Source: Aestuariirhabdus haliotis
GTDB taxonomy: Bacteria; Pseudomonadota; Gammaproteobacteria; Pseudomonadales; Aestuariirhabdaceae
Assembly: GCF_023509475.1 (NCBI RefSeq)
Contig: NZ_JAKSDZ010000009.1
Location: 1 to 64,000, forward strand
Reading direction: 5' to 3'
DNA length: 64,000 nucleotides
The position numbers were made by a program, and so were the translations under genes. Positions 24,748 through 33,724 of this stretch are shown one piece after another. Position 1 is the first letter of the stretch, and each line of letters opens with the position of its first letter. The notes under the pieces were generated by a model. That model was given only the letters and a program-made list of their open reading frames with translations. It was not told where the DNA came from and searched no databases.

Positions 24748-25447
24748 TATTAAGGCGCTTGCTATTATTCCGGCTAGAGGGGGGTCTAAGGGTATTCCCA
24801 GAAAAAATATCGTCCCTTTGGCTGGAAAACCGTTGATGCTCTGGACGATTGAAGCTTGTCTTCAATCGCCCTATATCCGTAAAACAGTCGTGAGTTCAGA
24901 TGATAAGGAAATTTTATCTGTAGCCAAACAGGCGAGAGTAGATGCGTTGTCAAGGCCAGCCGAACTGGCTGCAGATGAAACCCTTACAATACCGGTAATT
25001 TCTCATGTTGTTGATCAGCTTGGAGAAAGCATAGATGATTACAATTATCTTGTTTTGATGCAGCCAACTTCTCCGCTTCGTACTGCTCAACATCTGGATA
25101 TGGCGTTTGATCAGCTGTTGGAAGTGGGTGCCAGCTCATTAATAAGTGTTGTTGGAGCGGAACATAGTCCGCTGAAATCATTTGTTTTAGAGAATGGAAC
25201 CCTAAAAGGTATCGTGAATGATTCATATCCCTTTATGCGACGGCAAGATTTACCAAAAACATTTTTGGCAAATGGTGCGATTTATATTGTTGATTTAAAA
25301 GCTTTTATGTGTGGTCGGTCTTTATTAACTGATTTTTGTATTCCTTTTGAGATGAGTAAAGAAAATAGCATAGACATAGATACTGTTGCTGATTTAGATC
25401 GAGCAAACGAAATAATTTCTCGAAAAAAATTAAGCGAGAATTTCTAA
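24731..25447 (+). CDS. neuA: CMP-nonulosonate (sialic/legionaminic acid) cytidylyltransferase
   Basis: Activates the nine-carbon sugar with CTP for transfer. The 238 residues begin with the signature IIPARGGSKGIPRKNI and contain LMQPTSPLRTAQH and FLANGAIYIVD, as in NeuA/LegF. ATG 24731 overlaps the amidotransferase gene by 17 bases; an in-frame ATG at 24740 overlaps by 8 and is equally possible, since neither has a clear ribosome site. A 112-base gap with a palindrome and a TATAAT separates it from neuB. Confidence 0.88.
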   Translation: MAVMTDIKALAIIPARGGSKGIPRKNIVPLAGKPLMLWTIEACLQSPYIRKTVVSSDDKEILSVAKQARVDALSRPAELAADETLTIPVISHVVDQLGESIDDYNYLVLMQPTSPLRTAQHLDMAFDQLLEVGASSLISVVGAEHSPLKSFVLENGTLKGIVNDSYPFMRRQDLPKTFLANGAIYIVDLKAFMCGRSLLTDFCIPFEMSKENSIDIDTVADLDRANEIISRKKLSENF

Positions 25448-25510
25448 CCTTTCAGTCTGTGCGTAGGGCTTTTCAATAGAGTGAAATTGTTTTGTTCTAG
25501 AATACAGTTT

Positions 25511-25525
25511 TAGTTTCATAAACTA
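25511..25525. promoter_or_regulatory. Palindrome upstream of neuB
   Basis: TAGTTT-CAT-AAACTA is a perfect 6-3-6 inverted repeat 35 bases before neuB, followed by TATAAT at 25542-25547. In such AT-rich DNA it could be chance. If real, neuB may have its own regulated promoter, though that -10 box would be only about 12 bases from the ATG. Confidence 0.3.
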
Positions 25526-25559
25526 TTTCTTCGATGGTTTTTATAATCCTGGGTTGAGA

Positions 25560-26612
25560 ATGATGAGTACGAAAGCAGAAATTTGTGTTTCAGGCCGTAT
25601 GATAGGCTATCACTATGATCCGGTTGTCATTGTGGAGATTGGTATTAATCATAAGGGGTCGTTGTCGGTCGCTAAAAGCATGGTTGATACAGCTATCGCC
25701 GCCGGGGCTGAAATAATTAAACATCAAACTCACGTTGTATCAGATGAGATGAGCGAGCTCGCACGAGAAACTATTCCGGGCAATGCCACCAAGTCAATTT
25801 ATGACATAATGGATGAATGCTCTCTAAGTGAAAGGCAGGAAAAGGAGTTGATGGATTACACGGTTTCTCAAGGTGCGATCTTTATTAGTACTCCGTTTTC
25901 CAGGGCTGCAGCAGATCGTCTTGAAAGGTTTGATGTGCCAGCCTATAAAATAGGTTCTGGTGAGTGTAATAACTATCCATTGATTGAACATATTGCTCAG
26001 TTTGATAAACCCGTCATTCTCAGTACGGGAATGAACGATTTGACAAGCGTTTCGAAAGCTGTCGATATATTTAGAAAATACAACACACCATTCGCCTTGT
26101 TACATACAACTAATCTTTATCCCACTCCACCTGAATTAGTTCGGTTGGCAGCGATGAGTGATCTTGAAAAAAACTTTCCTGATGCAGTGATAGGGCTTTC
26201 CGATCACACCACAGACAATTTGGCTTGTTTTGGCGCAGTTGCCCTGGGTGCTTCGATACTAGAAAGGCATTACACCGATACGATGGAGCGGGATGGACCC
26301 GATATTGTATGTTCAATGGATCCTGCTGCTTTGGAAGAGCTTATTCGAGGCTCAAAAATCCTGAAACTTGAGCGTGGTGGTAGTAAAAATGTTCTTCTTG
26401 AAGAGGAGCAAGTGACCAGAGATTTCGCTTTTTCAACTGTAGTGGCGATTAAGAATATTGAATCGGGTGATATTTTAACCAAAGATAATATCTGGGTTAA
26501 GCGACCGGGTGTCGGTGATATTCAAGCGGAATGTTTTGAGCAGCTTCTGGGGAAGAAGGCTAAGAGAAAGATTCATAATGATGAGCATTTAGGTTGGGAT
26601 GACTTTGAATAA
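25560..26612 (+). CDS. neuB: NeuB-type nonulosonic acid synthase
   Basis: Condenses the free hexosamine with phosphoenolpyruvate to form the nine-carbon acid. The 350 residues show VEIGINHKGSLSVAKSMVDTA, the KHQTHV metal/PEP region, YKIGSGECNNYPLIE and GLSDHTTDN, then a C-terminal SAF domain (SGDILTKDNIWVKRPGVGDI). Start uncertain: ATG 25560, ATG 25563 and a TTG at 25554 lie together behind GGGTTGAGA. The sequence alone does not distinguish sialic from legionaminic acid synthase. Confidence 0.9.
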   Translation: MMSTKAEICVSGRMIGYHYDPVVIVEIGINHKGSLSVAKSMVDTAIAAGAEIIKHQTHVVSDEMSELARETIPGNATKSIYDIMDECSLSERQEKELMDYTVSQGAIFISTPFSRAAADRLERFDVPAYKIGSGECNNYPLIEHIAQFDKPVILSTGMNDLTSVSKAVDIFRKYNTPFALLHTTNLYPTPPELVRLAAMSDLEKNFPDAVIGLSDHTTDNLACFGAVALGASILERHYTDTMERDGPDIVCSMDPAALEELIRGSKILKLERGGSKNVLLEEEQVTRDFAFSTVVAIKNIESGDILTKDNIWVKRPGVGDIQAECFEQLLGKKAKRKIHNDEHLGWDDFE

Positions 26613-26623
26613 TCTGTTTTTAT

Positions 26624-27289
26624 CTAATTCATTCCCAGTGCTGTTTTTAGTGCCGCAATGGTTGATGGCTTAAGAGGTCGAGTCGCTGAGCAATAGCTGT
26701 CAATAAGCTGCTGCCCAGCTTCGCTATTGGGATCAAGATTTTCTTGATCCTGTTTTCCTTTGATGAGATGGGCAAAGTTACGAATACGAAGTCCATCGCG
26801 TAAGGGACCGTTAAAAATTTTCATATCCGATATGTCTATGATACCCAGGTCTCCATTGGGGGTTTGGACTAAATTTCCCAGATGTATAGAGCGGAAGTAC
26901 ACGCCTTTTTGGTGGAGCTCGGCAATGTAATGTCCCAGTTGTTGCACTAGATCCTGGCTCATGGGGCTATGATTCTGCCGGTATAGATCGCGCAGAGTAA
27001 CCCCGGGTAAGGGGTGATAATGAACGCATTCTCTTTCCGGATTCTGTAGCCGAAACCGTTCGATCACACGAACAGTGTGAATGTTTCGCGCCGTTAGCTT
27101 TTCCGCATTTGAGGCAAAGCGTCGGCTATAAGGATAGATAAGGGCTGATGAAAGCCACCGCTTTCGACGAAAAAGCTTTAGGAAAGTGCCATCGCTCAAT
27201 CTGAGTACTTTAAGGCCGTAGCCATCCTCTTCGAGGATTTTGGCATTGTCGATTAAAGCTTCAAACTGATCGGAGGTCAGGGTTTTCAT
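26624..27289 (-). CDS. Ttg8/RIO-like kinase-fold protein with altered catalytic loop
   Basis: A 221-residue protein of the toluene-tolerance (Ttg8) kinase-like family, from memory present beside core LPS genes in pseudomonads. GTFLKLFRRK looks like the ATP-lysine strand. The catalytic loop reads YFRSIHLGN (131-139), so Ser134 replaces the expected Asp, while Asn139 and the metal-binding Asp152 of IIDISD remain. It converges on neuB (11 bases apart) and diverges from msbA. It could be a pseudokinase or use another base; an LPS-related role is inferred from context. Confidence 0.65.
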   Translation of the reverse strand: MKTLTSDQFEALIDNAKILEEDGYGLKVLRLSDGTFLKLFRRKRWLSSALIYPYSRRFASNAEKLTARNIHTVRVIERFRLQNPERECVHYHPLPGVTLRDLYRQNHSPMSQDLVQQLGHYIAELHQKGVYFRSIHLGNLVQTPNGDLGIIDISDMKIFNGPLRDGLRIRNFAHLIKGKQDQENLDPNSEAGQQLIDSYCSATRPLKPSTIAALKTALGMN

Positions 27290-27428
27290 GAATAAGGCGG
27301 GGAAATGTTGAAAGCCTGAATTTTACCCGTAATCAGGCTGGAATCACAGAACTATGGTATCCTCAGCCTCCTTCTACAAAGGCCATTCGGTAACTTCCCA
27401 TTAAAAATAGAGTTGGAAAGAAAACTTC

Positions 27429-29186
27429 GTGAGCTCATCTACTAAAGCCCAATCTGAAAACGGTATCAGGGTTTACCTGCGTCTGTTGGGGTACGTTAAG
27501 CCTTATATTTTCCCTTTTGCCATTAGTATTCTCGGATTTGCCTTCTTCGCGGCGACGCAGCCCGGGTATGCGAAGCTGGTTGAATATTTTATAGAAGGCC
27601 TTGAAGGGGCTGACGAACGTTTTCTGTACATGGTGCCGTTGGCTGTCGTTGGCTTGGCCATATTGCGCGGAATAGGCTCATTTTTGGGTAACTATTATCT
27701 GGCACGGGTATCTCAAGGATTAGTTCATGATATCCGGGTAGAGCTTTTCAATAAGCTGGTGACCCTGCCTGCTCGTTACTTTGATGATAATAACTCGGGC
27801 CACCTGATCTCGCGTATTACCTATAACGTCACCATGGTAACGGGGGCGGCCACCGATGCCATCAAGGTGGTGGTGCGCGAAGGGTTAACGGTGATTTTCT
27901 TGCTGGGCTACCTGTTTTGGACCAACTGGAAGCTGACTCTGGTATTTCTGGCGATATTACCCATTATTGCCTTGGTGGTTGGTGTCGTGGGTAAGCGTTT
28001 GCGCAAGCTCAGCCATAAAATTCAGGACGCTATGGGGGATATCACCCATGTCTCTTCTGAAACCATCAAGGGCTATCGCGTGGTACGTAGTTTTGGTGGC
28101 GAAACCTTCGAAAAGGGCCGTTTTCTCGGCGCGAGTCTGAATAACCTTCGACAGGCGCTAAAGATGGTCAAGGTGTCTGCGATTACTACCCCGGTACTGC
28201 AGTTTCTGGTGATCAGCGCCATGGGAGCGATTATGTTCCTGGTGCTGTATATGCGGGATACCTCGTCGACCGCGGCGCTGATCTCCTTTGTAGTTGCCGC
28301 TGGAATGTTGCCCAAACCGATTCGGCAGCTGTCGGAGGTGTATGGCAACATCCAGAAGGGTATTGCCGCCTGCGAGACCATTTTCGAGCAGCTGGATGAA
28401 ACCCAGGAACTGGACCAGGGAGACTACCAGGTAGCACGAATCGAGGGTCGTATCGAAGTCCGGGACCTCAGCTTCTCCTACAATACGGAAGAAGGCCCGG
28501 TTATTAATCAGCTGAATTTCGCTGTGGAGCCTGGCCAGACGGTGGCGCTGGTTGGCCGTTCGGGCAGCGGTAAAACAACTCTGGCCAATCTGATTCCCCG
28601 TTTTTATAACCATGACGAGGGTGACATTCTGGTCGATGGCGTGGCCGTCGAAACCTACAGCTTGCAAAGCCTCAGGGCCCAGATTGCGATCGTCGGGCAG
28701 CAGGTTAGCCTGTTTAACGACACGGTCGCCTGCAACATCGCTTATGGCGATCTTCAGGATGCGCCTGAAGAGGATATCAAGGCCGCCGCCGAGTCGGCCT
28801 ACGCGATGGAGTTTATCAAGGATCTCCCGGACGGTTTGCATACACTGATCGGGGAAGAAGGTGTTCGTTTGTCTGGTGGTCAACGACAACGCCTGGCGAT
28901 TGCGCGAGCCATACTGAAGGATGCGCCGATTCTGATCCTGGATGAGGCAACATCGGCACTGGATACCGAATCGGAGCGCTATATTCAGTCGGCGCTGGAC
29001 GAGGTCATGAAAAATCGCACCACGTTAGTGATCGCACACCGCTTGTCGACGATCGAGAATGCCGATTGTATTCTGGTTATGGATAAGGGGCGTATCGTCG
29101 AGAGCGGTACCCATGATGAGCTACTGGCCAAAGGTCAACATTACGCTCGCTTGCATCGTCAGCAATTTAAAGATGATGCTGAATAA
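27429..29186 (+). CDS. msbA: Lipid A-core flippase MsbA (ABC exporter half-transporter)
   Basis: Flips lipid A-core across the inner membrane. The 585 residues comprise an N-terminal six-helix domain (about 20-320) and an ATPase domain with Walker A GRSGSGKTT, signature LSGGQRQRLAIARAIL, Walker B ILILDEATSALD and the H-loop in VIAHRLSTI. The start is GTG, with GGAAAG about 10 bases upstream. The 139 bases before it are shared with the divergent kinase-like gene. hldE follows 63 bases later, as is common. Confidence 0.95.
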   Translation: MSSSTKAQSENGIRVYLRLLGYVKPYIFPFAISILGFAFFAATQPGYAKLVEYFIEGLEGADERFLYMVPLAVVGLAILRGIGSFLGNYYLARVSQGLVHDIRVELFNKLVTLPARYFDDNNSGHLISRITYNVTMVTGAATDAIKVVVREGLTVIFLLGYLFWTNWKLTLVFLAILPIIALVVGVVGKRLRKLSHKIQDAMGDITHVSSETIKGYRVVRSFGGETFEKGRFLGASLNNLRQALKMVKVSAITTPVLQFLVISAMGAIMFLVLYMRDTSSTAALISFVVAAGMLPKPIRQLSEVYGNIQKGIAACETIFEQLDETQELDQGDYQVARIEGRIEVRDLSFSYNTEEGPVINQLNFAVEPGQTVALVGRSGSGKTTLANLIPRFYNHDEGDILVDGVAVETYSLQSLRAQIAIVGQQVSLFNDTVACNIAYGDLQDAPEEDIKAAAESAYAMEFIKDLPDGLHTLIGEEGVRLSGGQRQRLAIARAILKDAPILILDEATSALDTESERYIQSALDEVMKNRTTLVIAHRLSTIENADCILVMDKGRIVESGTHDELLAKGQHYARLHRQQFKDDAE

Positions 29187-29249
29187 TATTTTCGTGCGTT
29201 GGATAACTCGTTATTCTGTCATTCACTGCAAACCCCGGATACTCATAAG

Positions 29250-30677
29250 ATGACTCTATCTTTCCCTCGTTTTGACCAGGCGCGCGTGCTCGTTGTTGGT
29301 GATGTGATGCTTGACCGTTATTGGCATGGTGATACCTCGCGTATATCTCCGGAGGCACCGGTGCCGGTGGTCAAGGTCGGGCAGGTGGAAGATCGTCCTG
29401 GTGGAGCGGGTAACGTTGCCTTGAATATTGCGGCGCTGGGGGCACCGGCTTATCTGGTGGCTGTTACGGGGCAGGATGAGGCCGCCGAAGTGTTGCGCAC
29501 GCGTCTCGAGGCGGCCGGGGTGCATTGTGACTTTGAAGCGCTTCCCGACGACCCGACAATCACCAAGCTCAGGGTGATAAGCCACAGTCAGCAATTGATT
29601 CGACTCGATTTTGAAGAAGCATTTGGAGAGCTGGATGAGCAAGCGATAGCGTCTCGTGTATCGAGCTTGTTGGGCGAGGTCGATGTCGTCATCCTTTCCG
29701 ACTACAACAAAGGCGCGCTGCGTAACCATCAGCAACTGATTGAGATGGCCCGTGATGCCGGAGTGCCGGTATTGGCGGATCCCAAAGGACATGACTTCAG
29801 TCTCTATCAGGGGGCCACTCTGATCACCCCAAATCTGCATGAGTTTGAGGCCGTGGTCGGCCATTGTAAGGATGAGCAGCAGCTGGTTGATAAAGGCATC
29901 GCACTGTTACGTGAGTTACAACTGGGTGCATTGCTGATTACTCGGGGAGAGCATGGCATGACGTTGCTACGTGACGGAGAACCCGAGTTGCACCTTCCGG
30001 CCAAGGCGCGTGAAGTCTATGACGTGACAGGAGCCGGGGATACGGTTATCTCGGTTCTGGCGGCGGCTCTGGGGGCGGGTGAGTCGATGCCCAAGGCGGT
30101 GTCTTTGGCCAATATTGCGGCTGGTGTTGTGGTCGGCAAACTGGGTACCGCGGCAATCAGCGCGCCGGAATTGCGCCGGGCCGTACAGCAGAATCAGGGT
30201 TCGAAGGGCGGTGTGATGAGTGCCGAGCAGTTGCGTATTGCGGTGGATGACGCTCGTGCCCATGGTGAACGGATTGTCTTTACCAATGGTTGCTTTGATA
30301 TTTTGCATGCTGGTCATGTGGGGTACCTGGAACAAGCCCGGGCCCTTGGTGATCGCCTGATCGTCGCGGTAAACAGTGATGAATCCGTACATCGCCTCAA
30401 GGGAGAGGGCCGGCCGATTAATCCGGCTGAGCGGCGCATGGCGGTCCTGGCAGGCCTGGAGGCAGTCGATTGGTCTGTCTGCTTTGTGGAAGACACGCCG
30501 GAAGCCCTGATCGAACTGATTCGTCCGGATGTTCTGGTCAAAGGCGGAGACTATGGTATCGATGGTGTTGTGGGCGGAGAGATGGTGCTCGCGTATGGCG
30601 GCGAGGTTCAGGTGCTGGATTTTCTCGATAACTGCTCTACCACAGCCATTGTGAATAAAATTCTCGATAAGCTCTGA
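29250..30677 (+). CDS. hldE: Bifunctional heptose-7-phosphate kinase / heptose-1-phosphate adenylyltransferase
   Basis: Makes ADP-D-glycero-D-manno-heptose for WaaC and WaaF. Start placed at ATG 29250 to give [25 protein letters not shown], matching the conserved N terminus; an upstream in-frame TTG (29199) would add 17 unconserved residues. The 475 residues contain an N-terminal PfkB kinase ([17 protein letters not shown]) and a C-terminal nucleotidyltransferase with [17 protein letters not shown]. Length and domain order match E. coli HldE (477). Confidence 0.95.
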   Translation: MTLSFPRFDQARVLVVGDVMLDRYWHGDTSRISPEAPVPVVKVGQVEDRPGGAGNVALNIAALGAPAYLVAVTGQDEAAEVLRTRLEAAGVHCDFEALPDDPTITKLRVISHSQQLIRLDFEEAFGELDEQAIASRVSSLLGEVDVVILSDYNKGALRNHQQLIEMARDAGVPVLADPKGHDFSLYQGATLITPNLHEFEAVVGHCKDEQQLVDKGIALLRELQLGALLITRGEHGMTLLRDGEPELHLPAKAREVYDVTGAGDTVISVLAAALGAGESMPKAVSLANIAAGVVVGKLGTAAISAPELRRAVQQNQGSKGGVMSAEQLRIAVDDARAHGERIVFTNGCFDILHAGHVGYLEQARALGDRLIVAVNSDESVHRLKGEGRPINPAERRMAVLAGLEAVDWSVCFVEDTPEALIELIRPDVLVKGGDYGIDGVVGGEMVLAYGGEVQVLDFLDNCSTTAIVNKILDKL

Positions 30678-30741
30678 CTGCTTTCGGGCTGTTCTGCCTA
30701 GCGTGTTGGCTGGAGATAGATCCTCGGAATAGACGATAGCC

Positions 30742-31608
30742 TTAACAGAAGGGCCGGTACTCATTCAGGCCAATATGATTGCCGTTTACCCATAAGCCCT
30801 GACGCGGCAGGAAATACTCGCTCAGGCAGCTACCGTTGTCCGGCTCGGCAGCGATCAACAGGCCGTCCCTAAGCTGGAAAAAACCACCATCGAGCAGGTT
30901 GTGCTCGTTCAGGGAGGCGAGCCAGAGTGGCGCTTTCTCCTCCCAATGGGTTTCCAGCAGGCCGCTTGATGGATTCAGCGCCTCCTCCAGCTGCCATAAG
31001 CTCAGACCTTCGCATCCGTCGGGCAATTCCAGATCCCAGTGAAAGACCAGTTGTACGCTATTCGTTGGTCGGTGCAGGTAGCACTCTACCGCGTCCAGTG
31101 TCCGTCCCTGATAATTAATCGGCAGGTGGCTGGCAAAGTTAGCGCTGCTTAGGTTGGCATTGCTCTCGGTGTAGCTGACGTGACCAGCGTAACTGCAAGG
31201 CAACGGAATCCGGTTGCGGATAACGGGTAATAGGCCGTCAGGCTGCTGTAGCAAGATCTCTTCACTGATCTCCTGTTCCAACGCTGTTTCTGGGGCGGAA
31301 AGGTGCGACAGGGCAACGTAACCCGATGGCAGTTTGAGTACGGTATCGCCGAAATCCGGCCGTTGATGCTGTATCAATAGCAGGAAGTGCCGCTGTTTCC
31401 AGATCAGCCTCAGAAACCCCGAAACTCCCAGATTAGAAGCTACAAAAGGCTGAGCTTCCGGCGCCGATGAGTGTGGTTTACGCTGGCGTTGCAGATCAAT
31501 GAAGCTAAAGGGATCGCCACAAGGCTCAAGCTGAACTGAACCTGAAGCGAACCCTACTCGAATATTGCGGGTTTGGAATTGATCGGGACTGTGTTGGCTG
31601 AGCAGCAT
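30742..31608 (-). CDS. Conserved hypothetical protein, possibly degenerate Nudix fold
   Basis: A 288-residue cytoplasmic protein I do not recognise. A segment near residues 98-117 (SAPETALEQEISEEILL) resembles a Nudix box but with Gln for the conserved Arg and Leu for the Gly, so catalysis may be altered or lost. It is last in a minus-strand operon with an FAD oxidoreductase and an aldo-keto reductase; the start lies 7 bases after the reductase stop. Function unknown; a nucleotide or cofactor repair role would be speculation. Confidence 0.6.
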   Translation of the reverse strand: MLLSQHSPDQFQTRNIRVGFASGSVQLEPCGDPFSFIDLQRQRKPHSSAPEAQPFVASNLGVSGFLRLIWKQRHFLLLIQHQRPDFGDTVLKLPSGYVALSHLSAPETALEQEISEEILLQQPDGLLPVIRNRIPLPCSYAGHVSYTESNANLSSANFASHLPINYQGRTLDAVECYLHRPTNSVQLVFHWDLELPDGCEGLSLWQLEEALNPSSGLLETHWEEKAPLWLASLNEHNLLDGGFFQLRDGLLIAAEPDNGSCLSEYFLPRQGLWVNGNHIGLNEYRPFC

Positions 31609-31615
31609 CCTGGGA

Positions 31616-32401
31616 TTAGCTGCCTAGCAGTTCCTGAACGGTTTGCTGATTGCTGCGCAGATGAGCTTCGTTGATGGTGCCAATAATGGCACTACAAACG
31701 CCGGGACGAGCAAAGACGAATTCCATACTTTGTCGTGCCGGGTCTTCCCCGGTTTGACACAGGTGCCCACTGGCCAGCGCTTTTTTAATCAGGATGCCCT
31801 TGTTGTGAGCCTGAGCGTAATCGATCACTTCGCCTTCTTGTTGCTCGTTGAGGTTGTAGGTGACCATGGCGCAGTCGCTTTGTTGCAGGGCGGCGATAGC
31901 ACCCTCAACCGTTTTGCTGGAGATGCCGGTGGCGCGAATCAGGCCTTTTTGTTTGAGCTCGTTAAGTACCTCCAGGGTGCCATAGCGCTGTACGATATCC
32001 AGATCATTGCCATCGGAATGCACCAGTACCAGGTCCAGGACATCGGTCTTAAGCCGCTTTAGGCTGCGCTCTACACTGAATCGTGTATGTTCCGGAGAGA
32101 AATCAAAATGAGAGGCGCCGCGAATAAACTCTTCCCCCACCTTGGTGCAGATCACCCAGCGCTCACGTTGCCCCGCCAACAGGGTGCCGAGTCGTTCTTC
32201 GCTGGTGCCGTAGGCCGGCGCGGTATCGATCAGGTTGATCCCCAGATCAGCCGCTAGATTGATCAGTTGCAGCGCCTGTCGGTCATCGGGAATGCTGAAT
32301 CCCTGTGGGTACTTGACGCCCTCGTTGCGTCCCAGTTTAACCGTCCCCAAACCGAGTGGTGAGACAGTCAATCCGGTATCGGCGATGGCTCGATGGATCA
32401 T
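31616..32401 (-). CDS. Aldo-keto reductase family protein
   Basis: A 261-residue NADPH-type (beta/alpha)8 reductase. The catalytic tetrad is visible: Asp in NLIDTAPAYG, Tyr in the same motif, Lys in CTKVGEEF and His in LVLVHSDG. It is a little shorter than the usual 270-330. The N terminus (LTVSPLGLGTVKLGRN) is intact. Its ATG overlaps the stop of the FAD oxidoreductase by 4 bases, so the two probably act on linked substrates, which the sequence does not reveal. Confidence 0.85.
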   Translation of the reverse strand: MIHRAIADTGLTVSPLGLGTVKLGRNEGVKYPQGFSIPDDRQALQLINLAADLGINLIDTAPAYGTSEERLGTLLAGQRERWVICTKVGEEFIRGASHFDFSPEHTRFSVERSLKRLKTDVLDLVLVHSDGNDLDIVQRYGTLEVLNELKQKGLIRATGISSKTVEGAIAALQQSDCAMVTYNLNEQQEGEVIDYAQAHNKGILIKKALASGHLCQTGEDPARQSMEFVFARPGVCSAIIGTINEAHLRSNQQTVQELLGS

Positions 32402-33597
32402 TCAAAGGCTCCCTGCCAAAAGGGTTGGGCCGGTTCGGGGCTACGTAAGAAGGAGGGGCGTTCGGGTTGAGAGTGCTGTGGCACAACGTCTTGCTGCTTC
32501 AGTTGGTCGCGAACCTCATCGCCCAGATTAGGCGCCAGCGCCAGTTTGGTTGGCCAGCTGATAAAGGCGTTGTGAAGGGCTTTGCAGTAAGCGGCATCAG
32601 GGCGAAGCAGGCTGTTTTGCTTAGGCTCCGCGCGGTCGACACGCAATGTGCTCCACTGCGCCTCACTCAGGTCGATCCAGGGCATAAGCTGCTGCAGTTC
32701 CTGACGGCAAGCGGCTATCTGTTGCTCGTGATCCCGTTTAACCCCGCTTTCAGCGGGTTCACCACCGATGTACCAGATCCAGTCTCCATTGTTGTCCGGG
32801 TGGCTGGTGATGGTCAGGCGCGGCAAAGTGCTGGTGCCGATGCAATGTGCAAACAGGGGTTCAGCACCAGGTACCTTGACCAGAGTCATATGCAGGGGTC
32901 GTAGCTGCATTTTCGGCCCTTCAACCCCCCAATGCTGGATCAACTCGGCCGTGCCTGCCCCGGAGGTAAAGATATATCGCTGGGCTTTGAGCTGAACGGG
33001 GTCATCATAGCCACCGAGACTGATATTGCGGATTGCACCCGACTCATCCCGGTTGATCTGGCTGCAGGACCAGTCAACGGCCAGTGTGTGCTCATGCAGC
33101 CCATCGGTCAGAGAGCTAACCAGGCTGGGAATATCCAGAACGAATTCGTTGAGTTGATACAACGTGCCCTTGAAGGAGGGGTGTTGGAAAAAGGCTGGAT
33201 AGCCTTTGGGTTTAAGTTGGTCGACTCTGCCGCGCAGCGCTTTACTGGCGAAAAAAGCGGTCATTTTAGAACCGAGCCCGGCGCTTGACCACATGTAATG
33301 GTGAGGGCTCAGGACACGAGTAGCGCTCAGGTCGAGTTCACCCTTGCCCTCGATGCAACTGCGCCAGCGATCGGGCATGCCGGCGATGCATTCCGAGGCA
33401 CTGGTCAGGTTGCCGGACAGGGCATATTTGGTGCCGCCATGAATAATACCCTGGGATTTAACGGTCTGTTCACCGCCAAGCTTATGGCTTTCCAATAGCA
33501 GGGTAGAATATCCCTGTTGACTCAAACTTTTCAGTAGCCAGAGGCCAGCGATACCACCGCCAATGATGACGATGTCTGTATCCAGTGTGTGCATCAT
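32398..33597 (-). CDS. FAD-dependent oxidoreductase (DAO family)
   Basis: A 399-residue flavoprotein with an N-terminal dinucleotide fold DIVIIGGGIAGLWLLKSL (GxGxxG) and the KSQGIIHGG segment seen in glycerol-3-phosphate and 2-hydroxyglutarate dehydrogenase relatives. It leads the three-gene operon. ATG 33597 is followed at once by another ATG (33594). It is transcribed away from waaA; a TATACT read on the minus strand (33627-33632) could be its -10 box, with GTGACC at -35. Confidence 0.8.
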   Translation of the reverse strand: MMHTLDTDIVIIGGGIAGLWLLKSLSQQGYSTLLLESHKLGGEQTVKSQGIIHGGTKYALSGNLTSASECIAGMPDRWRSCIEGKGELDLSATRVLSPHHYMWSSAGLGSKMTAFFASKALRGRVDQLKPKGYPAFFQHPSFKGTLYQLNEFVLDIPSLVSSLTDGLHEHTLAVDWSCSQINRDESGAIRNISLGGYDDPVQLKAQRYIFTSGAGTAELIQHWGVEGPKMQLRPLHMTLVKVPGAEPLFAHCIGTSTLPRLTITSHPDNNGDWIWYIGGEPAESGVKRDHEQQIAACRQELQQLMPWIDLSEAQWSTLRVDRAEPKQNSLLRPDAAYCKALHNAFISWPTKLALAPNLGDEVRDQLKQQDVVPQHSQPERPSFLRSPEPAQPFWQGAFE

Positions 33598-33724
33598 AAC
33601 CTGATTATCCAGCGTTAAAGTGCGACAGTATACGACTGGCTTACGATAAGGTCACCGCCAGCGGACTCAATTGGTGCAGGAAAAGGGTATACTTTTGGCC
33701 TCTTTTTCCAGTGTCGTCCTACTT
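33598..33724. promoter_or_regulatory. Divergent promoter region of the FAD oxidoreductase operon and waaA
   Basis: The 127-base gap holds two TATACT boxes, one on each strand: minus 33627-33632 (with GTGACC 17 bases upstream) and plus 33688-33693 (no good -35). They would drive the oxidoreductase operon and waaA respectively. No palindromic operator is obvious between them. Confidence 0.4.

Larger units (their letters stand above)
17448..26612 (+). other. AT-rich accessory polysaccharide block inside the LPS core locus
   Basis: Nine same-strand genes from the GT2 transferase to neuB sit between core genes (carbamoyltransferase on the left, kinase-like gene and msbA on the right). Base use changes sharply: bases 21121-21180 have 20 G+C of 60, while bases 42661-42720 in parC have 40 of 60. 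Several starts are GTG or TTG. No integrase, IS or tRNA borders it, so a replacement by homologous recombination through flanking core genes is more likely than site-specific insertion. Confidence 0.75.
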
